Shown: in pieces, positions 1 to 12,200 of the stretch | Layout of the letters: each line of letters opens with the position of its first letter | Position numbering within the stretch: the first letter of the stretch is position 1 | Assembly: GCF_016808095.1 (NCBI RefSeq) | Contig: NC_068977.1 | Location: 30,653,364 to 30,717,363, forward strand | Direction: 5' to 3' | DNA: 64,000 bases | DNA from: Vigna angularis | Lineage: Eukaryota; Streptophyta; Magnoliopsida; Fabales; Fabaceae | Notes under the pieces: model-generated | What the model saw: the letters and a program-made list of their open reading frames with translations, nothing else | Told to the model about the DNA's origin: nothing | The model's database searches: none | Program-made: the position numbers and the translations under genes

Positions 1-1624
1 TGGAAATTGGTGTTTTAGAGATTATTTTGAGTCTTAATCACTCTAGATTTGTAGTAAGGAGGGTTGGGATCATCTAGATAAGTTTAATTAAGTATAAAAC
101 ACGAATTAGGGGTGTTAGAAGTTGGGGAATATGACTAAAAATGGTAAAGGGTATGTGAGTTGCATAATTATGCAGAATTTGCGTTTTACAGAATTTGCGT
201 TCTGTAGATTATGCAGACTCGCTGAGCGAATTGTTTCGCACAGCGAGTCACCCTAGCAAGATGCTCTCTATCAGGGTATTCACATAACGAATTGGTGCGT
301 TGTGCAAATGGCTAGAGAGGGTTGCGCTCTGTTTGGTGATTCGCATAGCGAATCTAGACGCTGTGCGAATGGTGGTTGCCTGGAAAAATGTTTGTTTAAT
401 TCAAATAGCGAATTTGGGGCGCTATGCGAGGGTTTAGGGTCTGATAATGTGTAGCAGAATTTTCAATTTAACTAAACGCATAGACTTGGTGCGCTGAGCG
501 AATGGACTTTAGCTGAGCGCATAGGCTTGGTGTGCTGAGCGAATGTGAGTGAGTAAAATCCACTGTTTCTGTTATTCGCACATCGAGTTTGGTGCGCTGA
601 GCAGCTTGCCCAGAACCTGTTTTTATTCTTTTTATTCTTGTTTTCTGGTAACCTTGAACTATGTTTTGATTATTAAAATGATGTAGAAGTATCTATGATA
701 GTGTATGATCAGTGAGGTTATATGTTTGGATTCAATGTGATAGTATTATGGTATTTGGTTGTTCATGTCTTGAGTTAAGTTTCAAAGTGACAGTATGGTT
801 GATGGACGTAATTCCATGGATCTCAAAGGGAGGTTACATGGTGGTGCCCTATGTTATGGACGTAATTCCATGGATCTCAAAGGGAGGTTACATGGTGGTT
901 CCCTATGTTATGGACATAATTCCATGAACCTCACAGGGAGGTTACATGGTGGTGCCTTATGTTGTGATCCACAGTGAATTCTCTTGTTGAGATTCAAGTA
1001 TGTTTAGAATGAATGCAGGAGCTCAGTCTTGGGGGTTATCCTGAAACTCCAATGGTCTTTCTTCTCACGTAGAGAGGATTGATCCATGTCGTGAGGAGTA
1101 GCAGGAGGTCTTAGTCTTGGAGGCTTACAGTATGCTCCAAGGCGCGGTACAGACTTACCTCGTGAGTTTGGTAGGGTGAAACCCATTGGCAATGGCTTTG
1201 CAAAGCAGTACAAGCCACCATGAGTGCACGACCCGCCATAGCTCGACAATCATTCTAAGTCCGGATGAGTCAAGTTTAAAGTATAACATGTTATGATGTG
1301 TGATCCAGTTTACTTGAATTAAACATGAATGTTGTGTGTTATTGTAATAGTATGATCTTTGTATATCTAGCCCACCCTTGCTTCTGTGTTTGTCTGCCTA
1401 TGTATTGTTTCCTCTTTTGCGATGATCACCTTAATGGTGTGAGCTTAGGGATTCAATCTTTTCAGTTGGCTAAACGGGAAGTTAGATGAGAAGTTTGAAG
1501 TGTAGGTTGTGTTTTTGGTCCTTCAAGTGAAGAATTTTATTCTTCGCAAATCTATAGTTTATTGTATTATGTTCTATGTAATGTTTATTTTAGTAGTTTC
1601 ATATTATTAAATTGGGATGTTATA
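1..1624 (+). mobile_element. 3' part of a Ty3/gypsy-type LTR (cut by window start)
   Basis: The segment shares a conserved block (about 1020-1280) with three other LTRs in the window, at about 7215-7460, 16830-17070 and, inverted, 48085-48350. It ends in ATTGGGATGTTATA, a decayed form of the GTTACA end seen on the others. Positions 200-610 carry many short copies of GCGCTGAGCGAATG and CGCATAGCGAAT type motifs. A 54-bp tandem repeat starts at 802, 856 and 910. No gag or pol coding is visible. The left end lies outside the window, so it cannot be told whether this is a solo LTR or the 3' LTR of a full element. The gypsy assignment is an inference from LTR length and the TG...CA ends of its relatives. 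Confidence 0.75.
802..963 (+). repeat. 54-bp tandem repeat, three copies, inside the LTR
   Basis: Three copies begin with ATGGACGTAATTCCATGG or a near match at 802, 856 and 910. Because 54 is a multiple of three, the translations look repetitive, but this is not a gene. The inverted LTR at 47669-50247 has about two copies of the same unit near 48365-48475. Confidence 0.9.
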
Positions 1625-1638
1625 GTCCACATAATAAA

Positions 1639-1693
1639 TGTATATATATACATACATATATATATATATACATACATACATATATATATATAT
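1639..1693. repeat. TA / CATA microsatellite
   Basis: Alternating TATATA and CATACATA runs directly downstream of the LTR end. Confidence 0.85.
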
Positions 1694-1784
1694 TTACTTT
1701 TCAAAATTGGTCAAACTAGAATTATTGAGTGAGTTATTTACTTCTTGCTTAACTTCAAAGATTACTTTTTGTTCAAGAAAAAAT

Positions 1785-3118
1785 CTTTAAAGCTTGGTTT
1801 AAACCCTTTAGTTGTCCATATTTATGTGGGTTTTTCCCAGTTTGATCCCCTTCTTATTAGAATCCCCAATTGAGTCCTTATAAGTGCTAATTTGAATCAA
1901 TTGAGCCCCTGCCGTTAAATTTAGTTAACGGGGTTAAGTTTTTGCATAGGTGGAAGATTGATGTGTCAAATTTTTAAAACGTGGTATACTGAGAGTTGAA
2001 TACGTGAAATTTAGCAACTTTTTAAATTTTAATAATATGAATTTCTGAAATGGGATTTAGGGTTCATAGAAGAGGACGAAGAAGCTACAGGTGGCAAAGA
2101 AGATGAAAGTAAATCTGCCATTAAATGGACAAAAGATGACCAAAAGAACCTCATGGATCTGGGAAATTTAGAGCTGGAAAGGAACACGTGGTTGGAGAAT
2201 CTTATTGCCAGAAGAAGAAAGGAGATTGATATCTGAGAAGAATCTAATAGACTTAGACTTTGCTGATATTCCCGATAAAAACCCAACCCAGAAAAACCCA
2301 AACAGCATCCAGAGCACCACCGTGAATCTCCTCGCGATCTCCTTCTTTCACCTGTAATTCCCAAAATCCAGAAAACGCAAAAAAAAAACAAACTGCCACT
2401 CTCCCTGAAATCGCGAGTCTTCTCCTCCATCACCGCCGCACAACCCAGAATCGCATCAGCCTACATCACGCCACCTTCACTTGCAGATCCAGAAAAGCCA
2501 GAATCGCCGTAACCACCAAGAACCTCTTCTCCATAGATCGTGACGCAAACCCTACAAGAAACCACTTCTCAGAATTGCGCCACCGCTTCCATCTTCTTCC
2601 TCCTCCAGAGATTTCGAAACCCACGTCGCGATAGTGCACCATCTTCCTTTCACGGCGTAGAAGCAGGAACAATTTTTCCCAATTTACTGAAATGTAATTG
2701 GGGTGGATTTGATCAACAACCACTTCTCAGATCTACAACCACTTAATCTCCATCCCTTCGTCTGATCTACAACCACTTCTCAGATTTTTAATCCCATTCA
2801 ATTTAATTGAACCCTAAATCCCATTTCAGAAATCCTAATATTATATTATTTCATTTTACCAAAATTCCACGCAAGTCTAAACCATGCCACGTTTCAACTC
2901 TCACCATGTCACGTCTTAAAAATTTGACACATCAATCTTCCACTTGTGCAAAAACTTAACCCTGTTAACGAAATTTAACAGCAGAGACTCAATTAATTCA
3001 AATTAACACTTATAAAAACTCAATTGGAAATTCTAACAAGAAAAGAATCAAACTGGGAAAAACTCACATAAATAGGGACAACTAAAAAGTTTAAACCTTA
3101 AAGCTTTTTAAAGCTTTG
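1785..3118. mobile_element. Non-autonomous element with long terminal inverted repeats (Mutator-like or foldback)
   Basis: The left arm (about 1785-2066) and right arm (about 2808-3118) are inverted copies of each other. Paired landmarks include CTTTAGTTGTCC near 1806 with GGACAACTAAAAAG near 3076, the stretch before TTGACACATCAATCTTCCAC near 2921-2942 with its complement near 1950, and TCTGAAATGGGATTTAGGGT near 2043 with its complement near 2811. The interior (2067-2807) is less AT-rich and has open frames on the minus strand (2029-2433 and 2466-2723) with no recognisable domain. No transposase is present. Long arms with a unique interior fit a non-autonomous MULE, possibly carrying captured gene pieces. 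The target duplication was not resolved. Confidence 0.75.
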
Positions 3119-5878
3119 TATTAGAAATGTGTTTCAACGTGTTTTTTTAAAATGAATTTTAGAAAAAATATATGAAAAAGTAGTTTTATTTTTTAAAAGA
3201 ACAATTTATTTTTATTTCAAAAAATTTATGGATAAGCTTGTCTAATATACTATAGATACAAAATGTTTACTCAATTTTTGGGTATTTAATTGTTTTAAAC
3301 TAATTTATCTATTGAAAAAATATTGAAGGTTTTGAAAATTTACATTATCAATTTTAATATATATTTTTATTATTCTTGACCAGACGGTGCAACGTAGCGA
3401 TGATATATGAAGAAAATCAAACGGATGCCATTAATTTGTGTGGGTCCTACTCTGATAATCGGTAACGTCTGTCACGTGGGTCGAGTACAGCATGAGCCAC
3501 ACGCGGTACGAGCGCGTGGGTAAGCCTTCTCGGCGTGGGCACAGATTCCCTCGTTTAATCAAGATTTTTCAAATTCAAACTTGGCCAGAATCCTCTGCTT
3601 CAAGACCCATCGTAAGCTCAAACTCCCTTCCATGTTATTCGTTCAAAATTCAAGTTAGTCAAAAACAGAAGTTTAAAACACAAATAATCTAAACATAATT
3701 ATTCTTAAACAATATTTATACCAGATTTAATAATATATTAATAATGTGTATGAAAAATTATAATTGAAATTGAATACAATATTATAGAAGACTGACTAAT
3801 CATAATATGTTTACATTTACAAGATGATAAAATAAATAAATATGTTTATCGAATTATAATGTGATTTTGAATTACCTATTCTATCATTGTAGTCTCTAAA
3901 TTCTAAAAAAATTATGTATAATTTTGATCTAGTTATCAAATTTACATATTTCATATTTTTATGATTAATTGCATTTTTATATTTAAGTTTTATCATTTGA
4001 GAATTAGAAATAATTTTTATTTATTTAATTTTATTATGTCGATGGAAAAAAAAGGAATGAATTCTATTATGAAATAGTTTCAACGGAACTAAAATTAATA
4101 ACTTTTCAAAATTTGAATACTAAAATAAAATAAAAGCAAGAAGATAAAATAATAATGATTTAAAAACTATAATTCATTTTTAATAATTATATGAATATGA
4201 GAATTGATAGCTGGAAATCGATGAAGTTTAATATTTTAAGCATGAAAGAAAACCTGAAAAGTGCGTTTTCTCAAAGCACTTTTTCTCAGCTTTTTGGGTC
4301 TCCCCATTTGTGCTGTTTCAGAGGTTTCTGACACCGCTTCCCACTCCTTCTTTCTACACTTTCTTCTCTCTCATTCATCTTCTTCACATTACAAACAAAA
4401 AATCTCCATTAAATTTTTTTCATTAACTTGTAATTTTCTATTACCACCTCTCACCATGTGCTTCAAAATATTGGACTATTATCATGGAAGATTCCTTTAT
4501 TTAAATATTTAGATATTTAAATTGTTTCCATTTTGTCCTAATATTATATATAAGTTAAAATATCCATCCACCTTTTGTTTTGTTCCATTGCCCAATAGCC
4601 ATGGCCTAGAGTATTTGACAATACTATACATATTTCTAAGCCAGACAAAAAATACATAATAAAATGTATTTTCCCACAAAAAAAAAATCATTTTTTTAGA
4701 TGATTCCGTTTCAAAAATTCATTTTTTTGGGTTAGTGTGATCCTTAGTCATGTTAAAAAGAAGAACAATAATCGAAGTGGTAAGAGAAAAGCATAAGTTG
4801 ATGATGCAACAACTAACATTAGGTTAAGACAGAAGAATATGGAAAGATTGTACCAAAAGAAAGAAAAAGGTGTTATGTGTCATTAGCATTAGTTTGATCA
4901 CAAATTGTGTGATAAATCACAATTAGTGTTGTTGTACCTTTCTACTTTGTCCTTGTGTTGAATGAGCATAGATTCCTTCACAAAGATTAGGTTTGAAGGA
5001 TTAGCCTTTTTTGAGATTGGAGCAAAGTGTGAATGTCTATTGAGATAACCATGTTTTAGTGCCTTGGTTAACTAAAGATAAAGTTAAATTAAATTAATTA
5101 ATTAGTCACCCAAAAATTACGTTTTTGCACAATAGATATATATTTCATGTTGCTACTTTTGAGGCCTTGGATTTGCTATAGCTTGGAATCCTAGACTTGC
5201 CCATTCTAAATTAGACTATTAAACAAGAAAAATAATTGACCTTCGTGAAACCTTTATGTGTATGAATGAACTTAATGGACTTAGCTGCATTCATATTATA
5301 AGTTTGCTTTATAATGAAAAAATAAAATATATAATAATTATTTATAAAAACAAAATTACATATGTTTAATAAGTTCATATATGGTGTCATCTTTTAGAGT
5401 ACATTGATATAAAACATGTATAAGAAGAAATATGATAGTTATTCAAAATTATAAGACATAAAATAAGTAATATAATACATCAAATTAACACGAAATACGA
5501 ATTCTTTAATTTAACTATAACAATATTCCGGGTGAGTATATCATAGTGCAATTTTTTTTAAAATTAAAATGACTTTTTTAACAAACTTTAATAAAATATC
5601 CTTCCTAAATTTTTTTTTTCTATTCAAAATATTCACGCTAAAGCATTTTAAAACATGATTTATCAGTAATTTATATATTCGAATTTAGTTATGGTTAACA
5701 ATTTTCTTTCATTAAATAAATGTTTTGTTTAATCTAAGAAATAAAGTATTATAGTAGATAAATATTTTAAAATAATAAAATTGATTATTTTAAACTCTCT
5801 GACTTTAAACATTGAGCGATGAATTTAAGGGATGAATTTAAGGGTCGAATGCTACTTGATACTACAGGTTTGATAGGA
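3119..5878. other. AT-rich intergenic stretch, no supported gene
   Basis: A less AT-rich patch at 3400-3620 contains a G-box core (CACGTG, about 3473-3478). A pyrimidine-rich patch lies at 4260-4460. Neither has a convincing coding frame or splice sites. The rest is poly-A/T-rich sequence. Confidence 0.6.
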
Positions 5879-5883
5879 GGAAG

Positions 5884-7991
5884 TGTAAGGACCTAGTCTT
5901 TTTTTTTATATATATTATTTTAAGATGGGATGGGGGAAACGCTAGCTGCCATAGGGAGAGGTAGGTTTTGGTTTTATTTGGAAATTGGGGGAAACAATTA
6001 GGGAGTCACGGGTTGCCTTGAAAAAGGGGAGAACTTGGTTTTATTTGGAAGTGGGGAGCAAAGACGTCCGTGATTCCCCTCTCATGTTTGGCACCATTCA
6101 ACAAGCTGCAACGTGGAAGATATAAGGGGGTGCTGGGTTCTGAAATGGGAAGAAAATCCTTGCTTCAAAAATTGGTGAAGGAGGTGAAGTTCAGAGTTGC
6201 TAGAGTTGCTGGAGTTGCTTGGTGCTGCAAGCCTTGAGGGGGATAGATTTAAAGATTTAGCAAAGGAAGTCTTCAAGAGGTAAGGGGAGTTAGATTTTTG
6301 TTCGTTTGATTATTGAATTTTACTGTCTTTAAAGCAAATCTGGGCATTTTTGGGTTGAAAAATGAAGTTTTCTGGATTTCTGGAACACTGCACGCGATTC
6401 TGCATAATTATGCAGAAACGCCGTTCGTCCAAAAAATTGGGGTTCGACCAAATAGTGGTCGATCAATTTTCTGAACGTTCGGTATTTTCTGAACGTTCGC
6501 CCTAGCCAAATTTTGAACGTCCGGTTTTTTGTTCTGAACGCTAGCTTGAATCGGCCTCAGTACTCGATTCCAGCGTTCGACCTAAATATCAATCTCAGCG
6601 TTCGGCTTTGTGGAGAAATAGCGTTCGGCCCTTGGTAAAAGCGTTCGTCCAGTACCGTTCGGCGAATAACGTTCGTCCAGTGAGCGTTCGTCCAGTGAGC
6701 GTGCGTCCAAATAGTTGAGCGTTCGTCCAAATCGTTGAGCGTTCGGTTACTTGTTGAGCGTTCGTCCAAATAGTTGAGCGTTCGTCCAAATAGTTGAGCG
6801 TTCGTCCCAATAGTTGAGCGTTCGTCCAAATTGTTGAGCGTTCGTCCAAATGTTGAGCGTTCGTCCTGGAGAGTGTAGCGTTCGGTCAGGAGGTTTAATC
6901 TTTGAACGTTCGTCCAAATAGGGTTCGTCCAATGGGTTTTGGACGTTCGTCCAAATAGTGTTCGTCCAGTGGTGATATTTTCTGTTATGTTTTCTCTCAT
7001 CCAGTAAGTTATGTTATTTAAATATTTCGGTTACAATTTATGAATGCATCTTCATGTGATCCAGATTGGTTGAAAGTGTATGGTTATAAGTGGTTTATGA
7101 TGTACATTGTTGATCCAAAAGAAATATCATGAGGTTTAAAATGGTAGGATTTAATCGAAAATTAAGATCTCTCGGTGGGATCGGTTAGTGTATTGAATGA
7201 ATGTAAGAGGCTTCCATATGGGGGGTTATCCCTAACACTCCAACGGTCTTTCATTCTCACTTAGAGAGGATTGACGCGTGTGGTGGGAGTAGTGGGAGGT
7301 CCTAGGGTAGACGCTATCACTGGAGGTCTATTCCGCGGTAACGGACTAACCTTGTGTATGGTCGGGTGAAACCCCTCGGCAATGGCTTTGCAAAGCAGTA
7401 GGGGCCATCACAAGTGCACAACCCGCCCCAGCTCTACATACATTCTAGTCCGGACGAGTCGGTCTATAAAGTAACAAGTCGGGGTATAAAGTAACAAGTA
7501 TTGTGATGTTAGTCTACCATGTTTGAATGACTTTTGCATGTCGTGTAAGTGGGTGAATTGTGGTTTAATGAGTATGCTCTAATTGTTCTTTTATACGAAT
7601 CTAAGTATGATTATATGAATTACCTATGCTATATGTATAACATGCTTTTATATCTAGCTCACCCTTGCATTGTTTTTGTTATGTGCTGTTTGGGTATGTT
7701 TCTTTGGCGATGATCATCCACTTAGATGGGAGCAGACGTTGTCGAAGAGATTCCCTTGGAGCAAGAGCTGGAGGTTGCTGATATTGCAGAATAGTCTTCT
7801 TAGAGTTTCCTGATTGAACACTTGTAGTGTTTAATCCTTTCAACTGTTTAAGTTTAAATTTTCAGTGTCTGTTATTGGTGAATGACTGTAATTTCATATT
7901 TAATTACACGTCATACTCCGACTGTTCTCTATATTTGGATGATAACGTCTTTATTATATAATATTGGTTATTATAAAATTGGGATGTTACA
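5884..7991 (+). mobile_element. Solo LTR with 5-bp target site duplication
   Basis: The element starts TGTAAGGACCTAG at 5884 and ends TTGGGATGTTACA at 7991 (2108 bp, TG...CA). It is flanked by GGAAG at 5879-5883 and GGAAG at 7992-7996, a perfect 5-bp target duplication. No internal retrotransposon region is present, so this is a solo LTR, as left by recombination between two LTRs. It shares the conserved block at 7215-7460 with the other LTRs. Its middle carries a GTTCGTCC-based minisatellite instead of the GAGCGAAT motifs seen in the copy at 1-1624. Confidence 0.9.
6600..6975. repeat. About 20-bp minisatellite inside the solo LTR
   Basis: The core unit is GAGCGTTCGTCCAAATAGTT, tandem and near-perfect at about 6655-6860. 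Degenerate copies (GTTCGGT, GTTCGTCCAGT) lie on both sides. The unit length is not a multiple of three, so the translation cycles through frames. All three minus-strand frames therefore stay open for long stretches and give false open frames at 6557-7000, 6595-6849 and 6747-6932. Confidence 0.92.
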
Positions 7992-7996
7992 GGAAG

Positions 7997-9130
7997 GGTG
8001 GGAACATATTACACTTAAAAGAAAACAAAGTGTTTATGAAATAGAAAAAAAAAACATTAAATACAGACAAATTTTAAACAACATAAACACGAATTTTAAT
8101 TTGAAACCACTTGAATAGTGAAATTTTATCGAGAAAGGAAAATTTTCAAACTATCTCAACTATTTTTATTTCATCATTCATCGTATCTTCTTATCTTTCA
8201 CTTCTTTTCCATCACACCATTTATCACGAATACCATTTTCCTTTTTCTTCCTCAATTGATCCAAAAACTAATACTTGTGAGTTCAAATATTCTTTTTCCC
8301 ACGGAAGTTAAATTTTTATCACTCACTTTCACGACGCTAAGGCACATACAATTATAGCATTCTAGAATATTGTTGGCCACTATGGGTTTTAATGTGGTCT
8401 TCAACTTCTCACCACCACATATTTCTAACCCTTATTTACTCTTCACGTAATAGTTTTTTGTGATTCTTTCTCTCTCTTTTTTCTCACTTTTAGTTTAGTT
8501 TTACTTTTATGAACTGTGGAAGCTCTATTACAAATAGTTTATAGCTATTTTCTTTGTTAGTATCTTTGGACAAGATATAACATGTGTTGTGTAAGGTTGA
8601 GACCAGGAAATTTGTATTTGATTATTATTATTATTATTTTTATTATTTATAGTTTTTAAGTGTACAATAACATATTTTTTTCATTATTGTGTATTTATTG
8701 GTGAAAAGAGTGCATAATAAATAATATATATGTTTTTTATCGAAAAAAGTAGATATATTGAGGTGGAGAAAGAGAATTTTAAAAAGGTTGAATTATATTT
8801 ATAAGGATTGGTTGTTGAGTTCCAAGTATAAGTACAATGAGAAATCTACATCCAAAAAATTTATGTTATGTTTTGGTAAGAATATTTGACATGAGAAGAA
8901 AAGGAGTAAGTGAATGAAAAAGTGGTTATGAATCCTCGTTTTTTTTATTATTATAAATTTAATATAGTACGTTGAATAGTTTTATATTGTTAAAAAATAT
9001 GATATTAAAAATATTTTTTTAAAAATCATTTAAAAAAATTATTAAAAAATCTTATACTTTAAAACAAATAATACTTCAAATATAATAATTGAGTTTAATA
9101 ATCGATGTCATCTTAACTGAATTGAAGTCA

Positions 9131-9215
<85 letters not shown>

Positions 9216-9285
9216 TAATATATATTATGTTAAAATCTTTGTTATATTATTTATAATTATAGTTGACTTTTTTTTTTACTTTCAC
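7997..9285. other. AT-rich intergenic stretch
   Basis: No coding signal is supported. The main feature is the AAT microsatellite at 9132-9215. Short open frames at 8111-8357 are low-complexity. Confidence 0.6.
9132..9215. repeat. (AAT)n microsatellite, about 28 units
   Basis: Uninterrupted AAT repeats just upstream of the CACTA element. Confidence 0.97.
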
Positions 9286-9288
9286 AAC

Positions 9289-12200
9289 CACTAGTAAAAA
9301 AATGGGATTTGAAAGCGCCCCATAGGCATCGGTTTTACCAAAACCGAAGCGTATAAAAACGCGGTGGCAGAACCGTAAATAAAGCTACCCTATATGCCTC
9401 GGTTGCGCTACCACCCGATGCCTAAAGCTCTATACGAACTCGGTTCTAAGCAGAACCGAGGCATATGTGTCTGACAGCAGACCTGTCAGCAGAACTGCCA
9501 ACACCTGCAACGCGCTACTAACTCGGCTCTGAACGAACCGAAGCGTAAACCTCAAAATCGAAATCGGTTCTTGGAGGAACCGAGGTATATCCCTCTGCTG
9601 CAGACCTGCCACCACCTGTCCGCACCTGCCAGACAAGACTTGCGAGGCTACGAACTCGGTTCTGATGGGAACCGAGGCAGTAAGATGATCCAGACCTGAA
9701 AAAGCTCTGCCAACCTCTGAAATTTCAGACGTTTCAGCTTCCATTTATGCACCGGTTGGTTCTTAACCGAGGTCGTAACGTGTTTATGCCTCGGGTGTGT
9801 GAGAAACCGAGGCAGTAAGCTTCTGTTTAGGCACCGGTTTGTTTTAAACCGAGGTGGTATTGTGTTTATGCACCGTTTGGGTGAGGAACTGAGGCATATA
9901 TTTTTAAATTTCTTCCGCGAACGGAACCATTTTCGCTCATCTTCTTCTCAGCGCCGCTACAGAAACAAAACGCTGCTTCCGCGTTTGCTCCCACGACTGT
10001 CGTCTCCTCCTCTCGGCGTTTCCACCTCGTCGTCTCCTCCTTTCCGGTGTGGTCGTGTGTGCCTCCGCTTTGCGTCTGCCTCTGCTTCCATCTGTGTTTG
10101 CCTCGGCTTTGGTGGTTGCACTGCCTCTGCTTCGTTCTCCGTCGCCGGTGCCGGTGCTTCCATTTCAATCGCGGATTTCATTCTCGCCAACTTGCTGCCA
10201 CGCTCCCAGGTAATTGATCCTAAAACTTTCTCCATCTTCATTGCTTGTGTAATTTGTGGTATTGATATAGAAACTTTGGCATGAAAAACAGTACTAAATT
10301 AACCAAATTAATTCATTGCTTGTGGTTAAGTAATCAAAACTAACGAAAAAATAGAAAATGTTTTACGTGTGGTATGAGATAAATATGAAGGTTATTTTAA
10401 TGTGTAGATTATTATTGCTAGTGTAGAAAAATGAGATAAATATGAGGGTTATTTTAAGGTTATTAGCCTTAGTTTCCCGTTTAAGATTCAGTGCAAAAAT
10501 TATTTACTATCTCCATATTTTTTTAACAAACATACTTTTTAGAAATGAAAATAGAGGAGATGGTAATAATAATGTACAAGTATTGAATCTTGAATTGTCC
10601 GGTTGGACAGTTTAAGAAGAGTAATAACTTTTTCATAGTTTATTATAACATATCAATTTTAATATACATGTCTTAAATTACATGAAAATTTGCCGTTGTG
10701 TTTTGTATTGATCTTCGGGTGCATATTTGATTGTGATTTATAATCACTTTCATTTTGTGTAACCTGAAGACCAATGCGAAATGCTGGCAAAATTTCGGGA
10801 AATTTAAGATATGTTGTTTAAAATTAATATGTTTAATAAACTAAAAAAAGTGAATCTTCTTGAATGGGATAGGGTCACACCTTGAATACAAACACGATCA
10901 AAGTGATCATTCAAGATTATTGAAATTGTGTAAACAATTTCAGTAAACATGCGTACGGATAGAGGGTGGATTAATTTACCACGCATCAGCACTGAGTACG
11001 AGAGAGGGGTAGAAGAATTTATAGAGTTTGCGCAACATAATGCGAGTAGAAGTGGTGATGATGAAGTGAAGTTCAGATGTCCCTGTGTGAACTGTTTGAA
11101 TGGGAGGAAGTTGAACGCAAGTGATATTAGGGAACATCTTATCTGTGATGGTTTCATACGAAGTTATACAACATGGATATGGCACGGCGAATTAACAGAC
11201 TTTCCAACTGTCTCTCCAACTGAAAATGTTTATGATGTAACAATGGATATGGAAGATGAAGCAGAAGAAGACAACTTAGAGGACATGATCCGCGATGTTT
11301 TATATTTTAGAAGACAACTTAGAGGACAACTTAGATGGATATGTAAAAAGCTTGCATGGGTTGCCCTTAAGGTTTGATATTTTAGTCCATACTTTGTTAC
11401 ATTTGGTTCCATTCAAATGATGTTACTTAACATTTTATAATTATGATGATATATTGTAGTGTAATAGACAAATGGGGTCATATGAATGTGGTTACTACGT
11501 TATGTTTTGGATGATGACCATCATTCGTGCACATTACACCACTGGATGGGAAACGGTAATATTTATGTTTGAATTTTATTTTCTCTATATTTGGATTTCA
11601 TATACACTAATTAAAATCATTGTGTTTTATGCAGAGATTTAATAGGACTGCTCCAATTCCAGAGAAGTCAATTCAACTTGTGAGGAAAACACTTGCTAAA
11701 TATGTAATTCATTTATATAATAGTATGTAGTAGATATTAGGATATAGTAAGTTCTAAGTTTATGTTTCTAAGTTGTTTTATGTTTTTCTACATTATTATA
11801 AGTTTAAGATGTACATTGCATTGATTTATGCTTGAAACTTGATTTATGATTACATTGGATTGATTTATGTTTCTAAGAAGTTGATTTATGATTCCATTCA
11901 ATACATTTATGTTTTAATATAATTTTAATTTAAAATATACGTTTCTGCATTATTCTGGACTGTTCTGGTTATAAAAATATATGCAGGTCTGTTTCTGTGG
12001 TTGGGAATGTTGCAGAAACAGACATCATTTTAAAAAAAAAACGTACTTATATGCCTCGGTTCAGGTCAAAACCGAAGTCGAAAGACCATTTACGGCCTCG
12101 GTTATGGTCAAACCCGAAGCAGAACGTGTTGCGGATGAGAACAAAAAAAAAAGAGAGTCTACTGCCTCGGTTGTAGCCTGAACCGAGGTAGTAGACTGGG

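Noticed and set aside
712..977. Repetitive open frames with WISKGGYMVVPYVMD and NSMDLKGRLHGG
   Set aside because: Explained by the 54-bp tandem repeat inside the LTR.
2029..2433. 134-residue minus-strand open frame
   Set aside because: Starts inside an inverted-repeat arm of a transposon and has no domain; treated as part of the element.
6557..7000. Long minus-strand open frame with a DERST / WTNAQ / FGRTLN pattern
   Set aside because: It is the translation of the 20-bp minisatellite; the same pattern appears in all three frames.
9799..10284. 161-residue plus-strand open frame, Ser/Cys/Pro-rich
   Set aside because: It lies in the CACTA leader, starts without support, matches no domain and is interrupted by a good splice donor at 10210. 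It is more likely an untranslated exon.
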